Positions 24,147 to 34,563 of a stretch of 39,480 bases of DNA are shown one piece after another. Source of the DNA: Pedobacter sp. ISL-64 (lineage in GTDB: Bacteria > Bacteroidota > Bacteroidia > Sphingobacteriales > Sphingobacteriaceae); assembly GCF_018613605.1 (NCBI RefSeq), contig NZ_JAGGPU010000003.1, positions 1-39,480 on the forward strand, written 5' to 3'. Positions within the stretch are counted from its first letter, which is position 1; each line of letters begins with the position of its first letter. The notes below the pieces were generated by a model. That model did no database searches. It was given only the letters and a program-made list of their open reading frames with translations, and was not told the origin of the DNA. The translations under genes and the position numbers were made by a program.

Positions 24147-24279
24147 TTATTTTCACTTGTGCCAATGGCTTAACTTAATGACATTAGGCATTACCATGCC
24201 TGATATCCGTTCATTTGGAGTGTTTTTTCTTGATCCACAGCACCACTCAGCGTTCAAAACCATAGTTTTCATCCCTTAG

Positions 24280-26694
24280 TTATTTCTTTACCAACCTCAC
24301 ATAAAATACCCTTGCCGTTGATTTTCCATCTGAAGATGAAAATTTAACCGAAATCCTTTTTTTGCCTTTTAGCATTTCTGCAGGGATTGGGTATTCCTGG
24401 TTATAGAAGCCTGTTTTTTGTGGCCCCTGGCTTGCATCTACACCAACCAATTTTTGATCATCAAGATAAATATCAAATTTATCACGGCCGCCACTCGTAT
24501 GGTAACGAACATTTAGGGCCAGCTGATCTGCACCCTCGGTATTCATTTCGTAGCTAAAGAAACCATTTCCCGTTGCATTGCGCCAAAATTGATCCAGGTA
24601 AGATCCGGTGTGGGAATTATTGTTTTTCATCTGGTGATCTACCTCTGGCTGCTGTTCTCCTGGTGCAACAAAATCTAATGTACGGCTTTCCAGTGCAAGT
24701 TTTTCATTTTCTACACGGCTAGCAGAATCGAGGTAAGCAGCATACTGGTTGGGTGTGAGCGCCATCCAGTACATCATGTAACGTGAATCGTGAATGCGGT
24801 AAAAAGGCTCCAGGGTAATTTTTTCAAGGTTTTCTATCCGCTCATTTACAAAAGAGAACTTCATCGACTGACCTTTTATTGGCTCGATTTTCTTGCCGAT
24901 ATCGTCAATGTGCTCATCAATAAGAATAGGTGCCTTATTAATGGGCAGTTTTTTGCCGCTGGCGATATGCCCCCAACGACTATTATCTGCTACCAGTCCT
25001 TTGAGTGCTTCCGTTTCGGTTTTAGCACCCAATAAAATCGGGCCGTGCATAATTGCCACATATTCAGACAAATTGGGCATCCGTTCGACGGTGGTTTTCA
25101 TGGGCAGGCTTAGCTCTACCACGTCTCCTTTTTTCCAGTTACGGCCAATTCCCAGATAAGCATTCGGAAGCAATTTATAGTCGGCTTTTTTACCATTGAT
25201 TTTTACTTCCATCATTTCCTTGCCGATCCATGATGGTTTTCTGATCATCAACATTAACCGGGCGTTTCCATCTGCAACAATCAGTCTGGTTTTTTCCTCA
25301 TCCGGAAAAGTAGTTTCCTGCCTTATTGTAATGTTTTTCTCTTTCCAGTTGAGTTCAGAGGCAATAAACAGGTTAAGATATAAAGTATCTTTTTGATGGG
25401 TGTAAATAAATTCGTTGTACTTGCTGTGGTTCTCCATCCCGCTGCCCACGCAACACCACATACCTTCATTCGGTGCCGAATATACGCGGTAGTGCCTTGG
25501 CCGGGCGGGCGTAAAATAAACATAGCCCCCATGTTCGGGATGTTGGGACGAAAGAATGTGGTTATACAGGGCTTTTTCGTAAAAGTCTACGTATTTTGCA
25601 TCGGGTTTTTCCCTGAAAAGTCCTTCGGTCAGTTTCAGCATATTGTAGGTGTTGCAGGTTTCTGGCCCTTCCACATCATCTACAAAATCAGCGCTGGCAA
25701 CAGCACTTGGAAAAAATTCCCTGCGACTGTTTCCGCCAAATACCAAAGACCTCTTACCCGTTACTGTTTCCCAAAAAAACTGACCAGCACGGTCATATTC
25801 CCGTTGATGGCTCAACTCCCCGATCCGCTGGAAGCCAACCGCCTTGGGAACCTGGGTGTTGGCATGTTTATTATCAAGGTTGTCTTGCCCGTTGGCCATA
25901 GGGTTAAGCAATTGTTGATGAGAAAACCGCATCGCTGCGTTCAGGTATTTTTCATTGCCGGTAATCTGATAGGCATCAGCCAATACTTCGTTCATCCCAC
26001 CTTGTTCTGTATCTAACATTTGCTGCATCTGTTGTTCATTAAGCTTTGAGGTAATGGCTATCGCCCAATCACAGAATTTTAAAAATACCTCCTTCGCATC
26101 TTTACTTTCTCCATAAATCCAGGCATCGCGCAAACCCGCAAAAGTTTTGTGAACATTATACCAGGGTACCCAGGCAGATTGATAGGCTTTGAAGTTTCCT
26201 TCTTTAAGCTTCATCCAGATCTCTTTACTATTGGGAACGCCTCCTGCATATCCTATTCCCCATTCTGGGTGTGAAGTGGTATTTTTATTCTGGCAGGCTT
26301 TCAATGTTGCTACGATTTTTTCCATTCTGCTTTTGCATTCTGGATTACCTGTTGAGGCATAATTAAGAGCAAGCGCACTGAGGTAATGTCCGCCGATATG
26401 CCCATCCAGCCCTTCCCAGTTATCATTGCCTTTTTTATCTGTAGGAAGCGCTGCCTGCTTAAGGTAAGGGTAAAGCAACCGGTCCACATCATAAGCCAAT
26501 AGTGTTTTTATGTTAAGGTCTCTGGCGTGATCAAATGGTCCATTAAGCAGTTTTACCTGTTTTAAAGGAAACGAATTGGCATAAAATCCCTTTTGCGCCC
26601 CAACATTTCCACAGAAGCCAATATTAAATAGGACAGAAACGCCTAGGCAAAGGAAATGCTTTTGCAAAAGATCGTATTTTGGGAATGTCAACAT
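24280..26694 (-). CDS. Glycoside hydrolase family 127 (beta-L-arabinofuranosidase, DUF1680)
   Basis: GH127 enzyme of 804 residues with a hydrophobic N-terminal export signal. It contains the DUF1680 (alpha/alpha)6 domain (about 45-440): GPFDHARDLNIKTLLAYDVD, WEGLDGHIGGHYLSALAL and the zinc site. Glu345-x-Cys347 (EGPETCN) and Cys414-Cys415 (MWCCVGSG) match Glu338, Cys340, Cys417 and Cys418 of Bifidobacterium HypBA1, where the first Cys of the CC pair is the nucleophile. A beta-sandwich region and a C-terminal extra domain (about 680-804, carbohydrate-binding-like) follow. It removes beta-L-arabinofuranose in the type enzyme; the sugar removed in this locus is uncertain. It follows the esterase gene after 19 bp. 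Confidence 0.92.
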   Translation of the reverse strand: MLTFPKYDLLQKHFLCLGVSVLFNIGFCGNVGAQKGFYANSFPLKQVKLLNGPFDHARDLNIKTLLAYDVDRLLYPYLKQAALPTDKKGNDNWEGLDGHIGGHYLSALALNYASTGNPECKSRMEKIVATLKACQNKNTTSHPEWGIGYAGGVPNSKEIWMKLKEGNFKAYQSAWVPWYNVHKTFAGLRDAWIYGESKDAKEVFLKFCDWAIAITSKLNEQQMQQMLDTEQGGMNEVLADAYQITGNEKYLNAAMRFSHQQLLNPMANGQDNLDNKHANTQVPKAVGFQRIGELSHQREYDRAGQFFWETVTGKRSLVFGGNSRREFFPSAVASADFVDDVEGPETCNTYNMLKLTEGLFREKPDAKYVDFYEKALYNHILSSQHPEHGGYVYFTPARPRHYRVYSAPNEGMWCCVGSGMENHSKYNEFIYTHQKDTLYLNLFIASELNWKEKNITIRQETTFPDEEKTRLIVADGNARLMLMIRKPSWIGKEMMEVKINGKKADYKLLPNAYLGIGRNWKKGDVVELSLPMKTTVERMPNLSEYVAIMHGPILLGAKTETEALKGLVADNSRWGHIASGKKLPINKAPILIDEHIDDIGKKIEPIKGQSMKFSFVNERIENLEKITLEPFYRIHDSRYMMYWMALTPNQYAAYLDSASRVENEKLALESRTLDFVAPGEQQPEVDHQMKNNNSHTGSYLDQFWRNATGNGFFSYEMNTEGADQLALNVRYHTSGGRDKFDIYLDDQKLVGVDASQGPQKTGFYNQEYPIPAEMLKGKKRISVKFSSSDGKSTARVFYVRLVKK

Positions 26695-26713
26695 ATAATT
26701 TTACTCAGAAGGT

Positions 26714-28663
<1,950 letters not shown>

Positions 28664-28689
28664 TTAGGTTAGGGTATGTTATTAACTGT

Positions 28690-29661
28690 TTATCTGCCTT
28701 TTACCGGGCTAACACCGGTAGTGGTTTCTACTATTTTCTGTATGGTGCCATCCTCATTATAGTGCATATCATCTACACAGATAGACCTTCTATAACTTCC
28801 GCCTGTGGGCAAAGAGCCATTGTGGTAAAAAAAATAAGATTTGCCCTTAAAATCGATAACCCCGGGGTGGGTAGTAAAACTGTTGGGAACATTTCCCTGG
28901 ATAATACCTTTGTACACCCAAGGTCCCTGTGGCCCCTTAGCCATACAGTATTCGATCATTTCGGGTTTGGTTCCCGTACCGGCATAGATCAGATAATAGT
29001 TGCCTTTTCTTTTATAAACCCATGGACCTTCAATATAGTTTTTGATGTCCAATACCTGGATTTCTCCATCCATCTCGATCATATTTTTTTTCAGTTTGAC
29101 ACTTTTACAACTTCCATTGCCCCAATACAGATAAGCCTGCCCATCATCATCGATAAAAACAGTGGGATCTATGTCATCCCAGCCATGCTTTTTATCGGTA
29201 GTCATCTCATTGGTTACCAAAGCCTTGCCAATTGCATCTTTAAATGGCCCAACAGGGCTATCAGAAACCGCCACACCGATCGCCATCCCTCCTTTACTCT
29301 CCTTATTTTTTTGGTGGCCTGTTGATACATACCAATAAAACTTTCCATCCCTGTAAATACACTGAGCGGCGTACGCATCTCCCCCGGCCCATGAAAATGC
29401 CTTTGGCGAAAGCAGCATGCCATGATCTTCCCAGTCGACCATATTTTTTGACGAGAACACATGCCAGTCGGGCATTTTATAATTGGTATCTTTCACCGTT
29501 GCGGTATCATGCCCAACATACAGATAAACTTTATTTTTATATACCAGTGGTGCCGGATCAGCAGTAAAAATATGTTTGATAATTGGGTTTTGCGCCTGCG
29601 ATTTAAAATGCAGTACAAAAACCAGTGCTGAGAACAATAGGAAGAGGGCTTTGAATTTCAT
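28690..29661 (-). CDS. Glycoside hydrolase family 43 (arabinofuranosidase/xylosidase-like)
   Basis: Exported five-bladed beta-propeller of 323 residues with a signal peptide (to about 23, SQAQ-NP). The three GH43 acids are in place: Asp35 (FTADPAPLV, general base), Asp165 (DDIDPTVF, pKa modulator) and Glu211 (YIEGPWVYKR, general acid). There is no added C-terminal carbohydrate-binding module. This compact form is common among arabinoxylan arabinofuranohydrolases and exo-xylosidases; which of these it is cannot be read from sequence alone. It is the first gene of the minus-strand enzyme operon and carries a candidate HTCS element 186 bp upstream. Confidence 0.93.
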   Translation of the reverse strand: MKFKALFLLFSALVFVLHFKSQAQNPIIKHIFTADPAPLVYKNKVYLYVGHDTATVKDTNYKMPDWHVFSSKNMVDWEDHGMLLSPKAFSWAGGDAYAAQCIYRDGKFYWYVSTGHQKNKESKGGMAIGVAVSDSPVGPFKDAIGKALVTNEMTTDKKHGWDDIDPTVFIDDDGQAYLYWGNGSCKSVKLKKNMIEMDGEIQVLDIKNYIEGPWVYKRKGNYYLIYAGTGTKPEMIEYCMAKGPQGPWVYKGIIQGNVPNSFTTHPGVIDFKGKSYFFYHNGSLPTGGSYRRSICVDDMHYNEDGTIQKIVETTTGVSPVKGR

Positions 29662-29846
29662 GATTATTTAGTATTTGGTCAGTAATCAGTTTGTTTGACA
29701 ATGATATTTTCACGTTGATAGCTATTTACCTTCTTCATATACTGGCGTGAATAATTCATTTTGAGCATTAGCAGTATCATACTTTCATTTAGGTCAGGTT
29801 AATATTTGGTTTAGCGAAACTACCGTATCTGTTGTTTTTTTGTAGG

Positions 29847-29880
29847 AAGATTTGATTATTATAATAGAAAATATGTTCAT
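29847..29880 (-). promoter_or_regulatory. Weaker copy of the HTCS-type element upstream of GH43
   Basis: On the minus strand TGAACAT is followed at the same spacing as in the susC element by AATCAAAT. Aligned without gaps, about 20 of 33 positions agree with the susC copy, mostly in the two blocks. It lies 186 bp upstream of the GH43 start codon and in the same orientation as the susC copy. Confidence 0.4.
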
Positions 29881-29923
29881 CGGCTGTATTTTTCACCTAT
29901 TTTGAAGATAAAAGAACTGAATT

Positions 29924-30022
29924 TTAACGGTCTGTATGCAACGGTGATGCCAAAGGGTTCTCCAGATTATATAAATTAGCATTGACCAGGTTACCCCAGG
30001 CATAACGCACATATTTGGGGTT
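29924..30022 (-). pseudogene. C-terminal remnant of a sialate O-acetylesterase-like gene (CE20/SASA)
   Basis: Immediately after the HTCS stop codon a minus-strand frame of 32 codons plus stop reads NPKYVRYAWGNLVNANLYNL then ENPLASPLHTDR. The family ending, from memory, is VRYAWxxNPxxNLYNxEGLPASPFRTD, a very good match. Only this tail survives, so the remainder was deleted and the HTCS gene now abuts it. Such enzymes deacetylate glycans, including xylan. Confidence 0.65.
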
Positions 30023-30032
30023 AAAAGTATGT

Positions 30033-33000
30033 TCAATTTTCTCTTACCAAACGGTCTTCCACTTTTCTTTTTACACTAATGTATTCGGAAGGCTGCATAT
30101 TAAATTTTGCTTTAAATGACTTGGCAAAATAATTAGGCGTAGCAAATCCAGCCATATAAGCAATTTGCGAAACATTCAAATCACTTTTTTCCAATAAAAC
30201 AGCCGCCTTATCGAGCTTAACCGACCGGATGTATTCAATTGGCGAAAGCCCTGTTAATTCGAGTATTTTATGATACAATGAACCTCTGCTCATACCCACA
30301 TGTTTGCTAAGGTCTTCTACTGATAGTTTAGGGTTATTTAAATTATCATCAATATAAACTGCCACTTTCTTTAGCAAACGGTCGCTGTGTGATTCGACGG
30401 TTATCGCTGTTGCCTCTACCTTGATCTGTTTGCTATAAGTATCTTTGAGTCTTTTGTTGAGGGAAAGCAGATTTTTAATCTTTGCATTTAAGATCTCAAA
30501 GTTGAACGGCTTGGTCAGATAATCGTTTGCACCGGTTTCCAGACCTTTTATCTGTTCCTCTTCCCCCGTTAGGGCGGTTAGCAACATGATTGGAATGTGA
30601 TTGGTCCGTTTGTCTGATTTAACTTTTTTACATAGTTCTATCCCGCTCATATAAGGCATGTTGATATCACTTACAATGATCTGGGGATGGTTCGACAGCG
30701 TTTTTTGCCACCCTTCCTGTCCGTTGCTGGCCTCGTGTATCTTGTAGAAAGGCTGCAGTCCATCTTTAAGATAGGCACGAAAATCCTCGTTGTCCTCTAC
30801 TAATAAAATAGAAGGGATATCTGCATCCAGATCGGGTCCGGATATGGCGCCGTTCAACTCCGTTCTGCCCTTATCTGCAGCATCCGAAAAATCGATCATC
30901 AATTCGGCTGCAGACCGAACATTTGAGAATGGGATTTCGATGGTAAAAACACTTCCCTCACCAGCTTTACTCCGTACAGCGATTTTTCCACCATGTAATT
31001 TCACAAATTCCTGTGCAATTGAAAGGCCTATGCCACTTCCTTGATTCAAGATCGGCGCTATTCCATCTGCCTGGAAAAAGCGTTGAAAGATTCTTTCCTG
31101 ATCGGTCTCTGAAATGCCTATGCCCGAATCGGCAACCGTAATAATCAGCGTTGCTGCATGCACTGCGACCGGCAGTGTTACCTTCTCCAGTTCAACTGAA
31201 ATCCTTCCACCAACCGGGGTAAACTTGAATGCATTTGATAAAAGATTAAACAGCACCCTTTCGATCTTATCATGATCAAAAGGTGCATTAAAATAGCTTA
31301 ATTGACTTTTGAACACCAACTGTATCTGCTTGCGTTCGCTCAGATCGTTAAATGATTCAAGAACTTCTTTGATGAAAGAAACGATATCTGTTTCAACAGC
31401 ATTTAAAGTAAGTTCCCGGTCCTCGATTTTTCTGAAATCCAGGATCTGGTTAACCAGATTTAGTAACCGCCTTGTATTGCGCTTGATCATCAATAAGGGA
31501 TTGGCAACGTGCTGATCAGGCTGTTCGGCAATCAGCTTATCTACAGGCCCCATAATGAGTGAAAGCGGGGTCCTGAACTCATGGCTGAGATTTGTAAGAA
31601 ACTTGATTTTGAGTTTATCCAGGGCCCTTAACTGTTCGGCTTCTTTACGATGCTGCGCTAAACGCTGCTCTGCTTTCATTTTTTCCTGAACAAGGGCAAA
31701 CTTTCTTTTGAGTTTCTGGATCCCCAGATGCCGTATATAGAAAAGCGTACCAACAGTGGTGAGGATATAAAAAATATAAGCATATGTGGTTTTCCAGAAC
31801 GGAGGACTAACATCAATTGCGATGGAAGTTTCTGAGGCATTCCAGATGCCGTTACTGTTGTTTGCTTTAACATGAAAGACATATTCTCCTGGATCAAGAT
31901 TGGTATAGGACACAGATTTTGTAGAGCCTGCCTTTATCCAATCCTTGTCAAACCCCTCTAATTTATAGAAATACTGATTATCCTCAGGGACGGTGTAATT
32001 GATGCTGACATAGCTGAGCGTGAAACTCTGTTTATACTCCAGGTGAATATTTTTGGCAATGGATATATGCTCCTGGATCGGGCTGGCCTTGCCGGGCAGC
32101 ACCGACGAGTTTGAAACCTTGAGATCAGTAAAGATCACCGAGGGAATACTCCTGTTTTTTTTAAAGAACCTCGGGTTAAAATAATTGAAGCCAGCAGCAC
32201 CTCCAAAATAGATCTCACCTCCCGCAGTTCGCATCCCTGCACCACGGATAAAATTGTTGTTCTGAACACCATTATAAACCGTGTAGTTTGTAAATACTTT
32301 TGTCATGGGATCAAAACTGCTGATGCCTTTATTGGTACTTACCCAGATCAGCCCCTTTAAGTCTTCTACTATAGCATACACTGTAGCGTTATTCAATCCA
32401 TTTTTTTCGGAGAAGTTGATGAACCTGTTCTTTTTACGATCATAGCGGCTCAGCCCCCCACTAAAAGTCCCGACCCATAGACTGCCTGACCGGTCTTTTA
32501 ATATCGACAGCGTGAGATCACTCGGCAGGTTATTGTTTTTTTTGTTCAGAACCGAAAATTTATGGGTAAACTGATCAAGTATAGATATTCCTGACCCATA
32601 AGTGCCTATCCACATATTATTTTGATCATCTTCTTCTATAAACCTGATGAAATTATTGCCCGGGAAATCCACCTCGTTGGGCGCCTGGGGGTTCTTGCAG
32701 TATTTCAAAATCACTTTAGCATCCGGGGTCATCAGGTTTACTCCGCCTCCATTGGTTCCTACCCAGATTTTACCAGTCTTGTCTTCTTTTAAGCAAAAAA
32801 CGTCATTCGAATTCAGCCCGCTGGCATTGGTGGAGCGTTTGATCTGCAATAGCTTATCCGTTAACAGATCCATAGATACCAAGCCGTTTGAATAGGTTCC
32901 CATGAGCAGTTTTTTTCCCCTAGTGATGGCCATGGCTATTATAGAAATATTGTTCATTGCACTTCCATCAGGCAATCTGGCATTGAACCGTTTTATCAGC

Positions 33001-34241
33001 TCGGTACGCGGATTGAAAAGATTTAGCCCACCACCATCTGTGCCCACAAATATTTCATCCCTGTACTGTGCGAAAGAAGTGATTACAGATGCACTCAAAC
33101 CATTGGAATCGAAAATATTGCTTTGCTTTAGGTTAAAAAGATTCAGATTGGAATCATATTTACTTATCCCGCCATGAAACGGGCCCAGCCAGTAGATGCC
33201 GTCATCAATATAAATACTGCTGATCGATTTGCCTGTCAGCGAGTAGGAATCTCTGTAGTTCGGCCTGTAGGATGTAATAGCTGCACTATTGAGATCAATA
33301 ATTTTCAGTCCATCATCAGTACCTGCCCATAATTGATTGTTTTTATCTATTGCCAGACTGATCACCCTGTTACGGGCAAGTGCATTGAGGTCGCCGGCGC
33401 TGTAAACAAAAGCACTGAATCCGCCCTGGTCAGGCAATTTCCTGCATATTCCCCGCGCGGTACCAAACCAGATATTCCCTGATTTATCCTCACAGATCGT
33501 GTTGATCTCGTTATTGATTGCAGTGGACGCATCAGAGGGGCTGTGGCGGTAAATCTTGAAAGCCTTTTCTTTCCTGTCATAAAGATACACGCCATTATTT
33601 GATCCGATCCACAATCTGTTCTTACTATCTTCTAACAAACAGTTAAAAGATAATTGAGCTGAAGATTTTCTGCTGGGGGTTTGCTTAATGTGATTGATGA
33701 TCTTATTTGTTTTTGGATCCAGCTCATCAAGCCCATTATAAGTTGCTACCCAAACATGGCCTAAATGGTCTGTAGTCACAGCATGAATAAGATCGCTGCT
33801 AAGCCCGCCCTCTACATTGGCAGGATAGGTTATGAAGGAATTGTTTTTACGGTCAAATAAACTCAAAGATCCTAGAGAGCTCCCAACCCATAGGTTACCC
33901 GAACTGTCCTCATGTAAAGCCCTGATATCATTGGACCGCAGGCTTGTCGGATCATTTTCATTAAATTTATAAACAGTGAAGTTGCTGCCGTCGTATTTAT
34001 TCAGTCCGTCCTCCGTGCCAAACCACATAAAACCAAAGTGGTCTTTTACTATCGCATTAACTGTATTGGATGATAAGCCATCTTTTATCTGTAGTGATGT
34101 GAAATTTATTTTTTGCTGTTGCGCGTAATCTTTTACCGGGGAAATCAGAAGTGAGACCGCAACGCACAGGAATATTTTAACCGGGTGAAGATATGACAAC
34201 AGGGAAATTTTGATCACCCTGCAAGTAAAGCTATGGCCCAT
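30033..34241 (-). CDS. Hybrid two-component system regulator (HTCS) of the PUL
   Basis: A 1402-residue one-protein two-component system in the inner membrane. After an N-terminal signal/anchor (about 20-40) comes a periplasmic sensor of about 14 propeller repeats (Reg_prop; GFMWFGTEDGLNKYD and WVGTNGGGVN types) in two propellers (45-720), a Y_Y_Y domain (about 725-810), a membrane segment (about 815-835), HisKA with His near 885 (LSHEFRTPLSLIMGP), the ATPase domain (NLLSNAFKFTP, DSGIGIS, GSGIGLSIAQEF), a receiver (Asp near 1191, IIVSDINMPYMSG) and an AraC-type DNA-binding domain (1290-1395, YMAGFATPNYFAKSFKAKF). All parts look intact. It should bind a xylan oligosaccharide and activate the flanking operons; the divergent gap holds a candidate site. 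Confidence 0.96.
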   Translation of the reverse strand: MGHSFTCRVIKISLLSYLHPVKIFLCVAVSLLISPVKDYAQQQKINFTSLQIKDGLSSNTVNAIVKDHFGFMWFGTEDGLNKYDGSNFTVYKFNENDPTSLRSNDIRALHEDSSGNLWVGSSLGSLSLFDRKNNSFITYPANVEGGLSSDLIHAVTTDHLGHVWVATYNGLDELDPKTNKIINHIKQTPSRKSSAQLSFNCLLEDSKNRLWIGSNNGVYLYDRKEKAFKIYRHSPSDASTAINNEINTICEDKSGNIWFGTARGICRKLPDQGGFSAFVYSAGDLNALARNRVISLAIDKNNQLWAGTDDGLKIIDLNSAAITSYRPNYRDSYSLTGKSISSIYIDDGIYWLGPFHGGISKYDSNLNLFNLKQSNIFDSNGLSASVITSFAQYRDEIFVGTDGGGLNLFNPRTELIKRFNARLPDGSAMNNISIIAMAITRGKKLLMGTYSNGLVSMDLLTDKLLQIKRSTNASGLNSNDVFCLKEDKTGKIWVGTNGGGVNLMTPDAKVILKYCKNPQAPNEVDFPGNNFIRFIEEDDQNNMWIGTYGSGISILDQFTHKFSVLNKKNNNLPSDLTLSILKDRSGSLWVGTFSGGLSRYDRKKNRFINFSEKNGLNNATVYAIVEDLKGLIWVSTNKGISSFDPMTKVFTNYTVYNGVQNNNFIRGAGMRTAGGEIYFGGAAGFNYFNPRFFKKNRSIPSVIFTDLKVSNSSVLPGKASPIQEHISIAKNIHLEYKQSFTLSYVSINYTVPEDNQYFYKLEGFDKDWIKAGSTKSVSYTNLDPGEYVFHVKANNSNGIWNASETSIAIDVSPPFWKTTYAYIFYILTTVGTLFYIRHLGIQKLKRKFALVQEKMKAEQRLAQHRKEAEQLRALDKLKIKFLTNLSHEFRTPLSLIMGPVDKLIAEQPDQHVANPLLMIKRNTRRLLNLVNQILDFRKIEDRELTLNAVETDIVSFIKEVLESFNDLSERKQIQLVFKSQLSYFNAPFDHDKIERVLFNLLSNAFKFTPVGGRISVELEKVTLPVAVHAATLIITVADSGIGISETDQERIFQRFFQADGIAPILNQGSGIGLSIAQEFVKLHGGKIAVRSKAGEGSVFTIEIPFSNVRSAAELMIDFSDAADKGRTELNGAISGPDLDADIPSILLVEDNEDFRAYLKDGLQPFYKIHEASNGQEGWQKTLSNHPQIIVSDINMPYMSGIELCKKVKSDKRTNHIPIMLLTALTGEEEQIKGLETGANDYLTKPFNFEILNAKIKNLLSLNKRLKDTYSKQIKVEATAITVESHSDRLLKKVAVYIDDNLNNPKLSVEDLSKHVGMSRGSLYHKILELTGLSPIEYIRSVKLDKAAVLLEKSDLNVSQIAYMAGFATPNYFAKSFKAKFNMQPSEYISVKRKVEDRLVREN

Positions 34242-34376
34242 ATTATCTATTTGTTTATCAGCTAGGTAGGTAGCACCCAGAGCTGAACATATCTGGTTAT
34301 TTAATCAGCGAACCTGGTTTTCGCCCAAGGTTTCCGAATTCAAGCTAAAATAACCTGATTATCTGATGAGCGTTAA

Positions 34377-34410
34377 GTCAATTGTGAAAATTATAGCAAT
34401 AAATGTTCAA
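34377..34410. promoter_or_regulatory. Putative HTCS binding element in the HTCS/GH3 divergent region
   Basis: GTCAATTGT, 12 nt, AATAAATGTTCAA, identical in blocks and spacing to 18795-18828. It lies 136 bp upstream of the HTCS start and 154 bp upstream of the GH3 ATG. Its orientation relative to HTCS equals that relative to susC, so it may serve autoregulation, GH3-GH67, or both. The rest of the 322-bp gap shows no exact TAnnTTTG box. Confidence 0.65.
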
Positions 34411-34563
34411 TATCCCCCAATGTTCGTCCTAATTCATCAGGTGAAATAAAATTTAAAGGGCCCAAACAGCTAGATCGAAACATTTGTCACAGGTTTTTAT
34501 CGAAACGTACACCTCCCGAAGTGAAACTATTTGGAACTTGCAAAAGTTAAGAAAACCAAATAT

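Noticed and set aside
25393..26016. A 207-codon plus-strand frame
   Set aside because: It lies entirely antisense within GH127, whose zinc-site residues and domain order are clear; its translation shows no family pattern.
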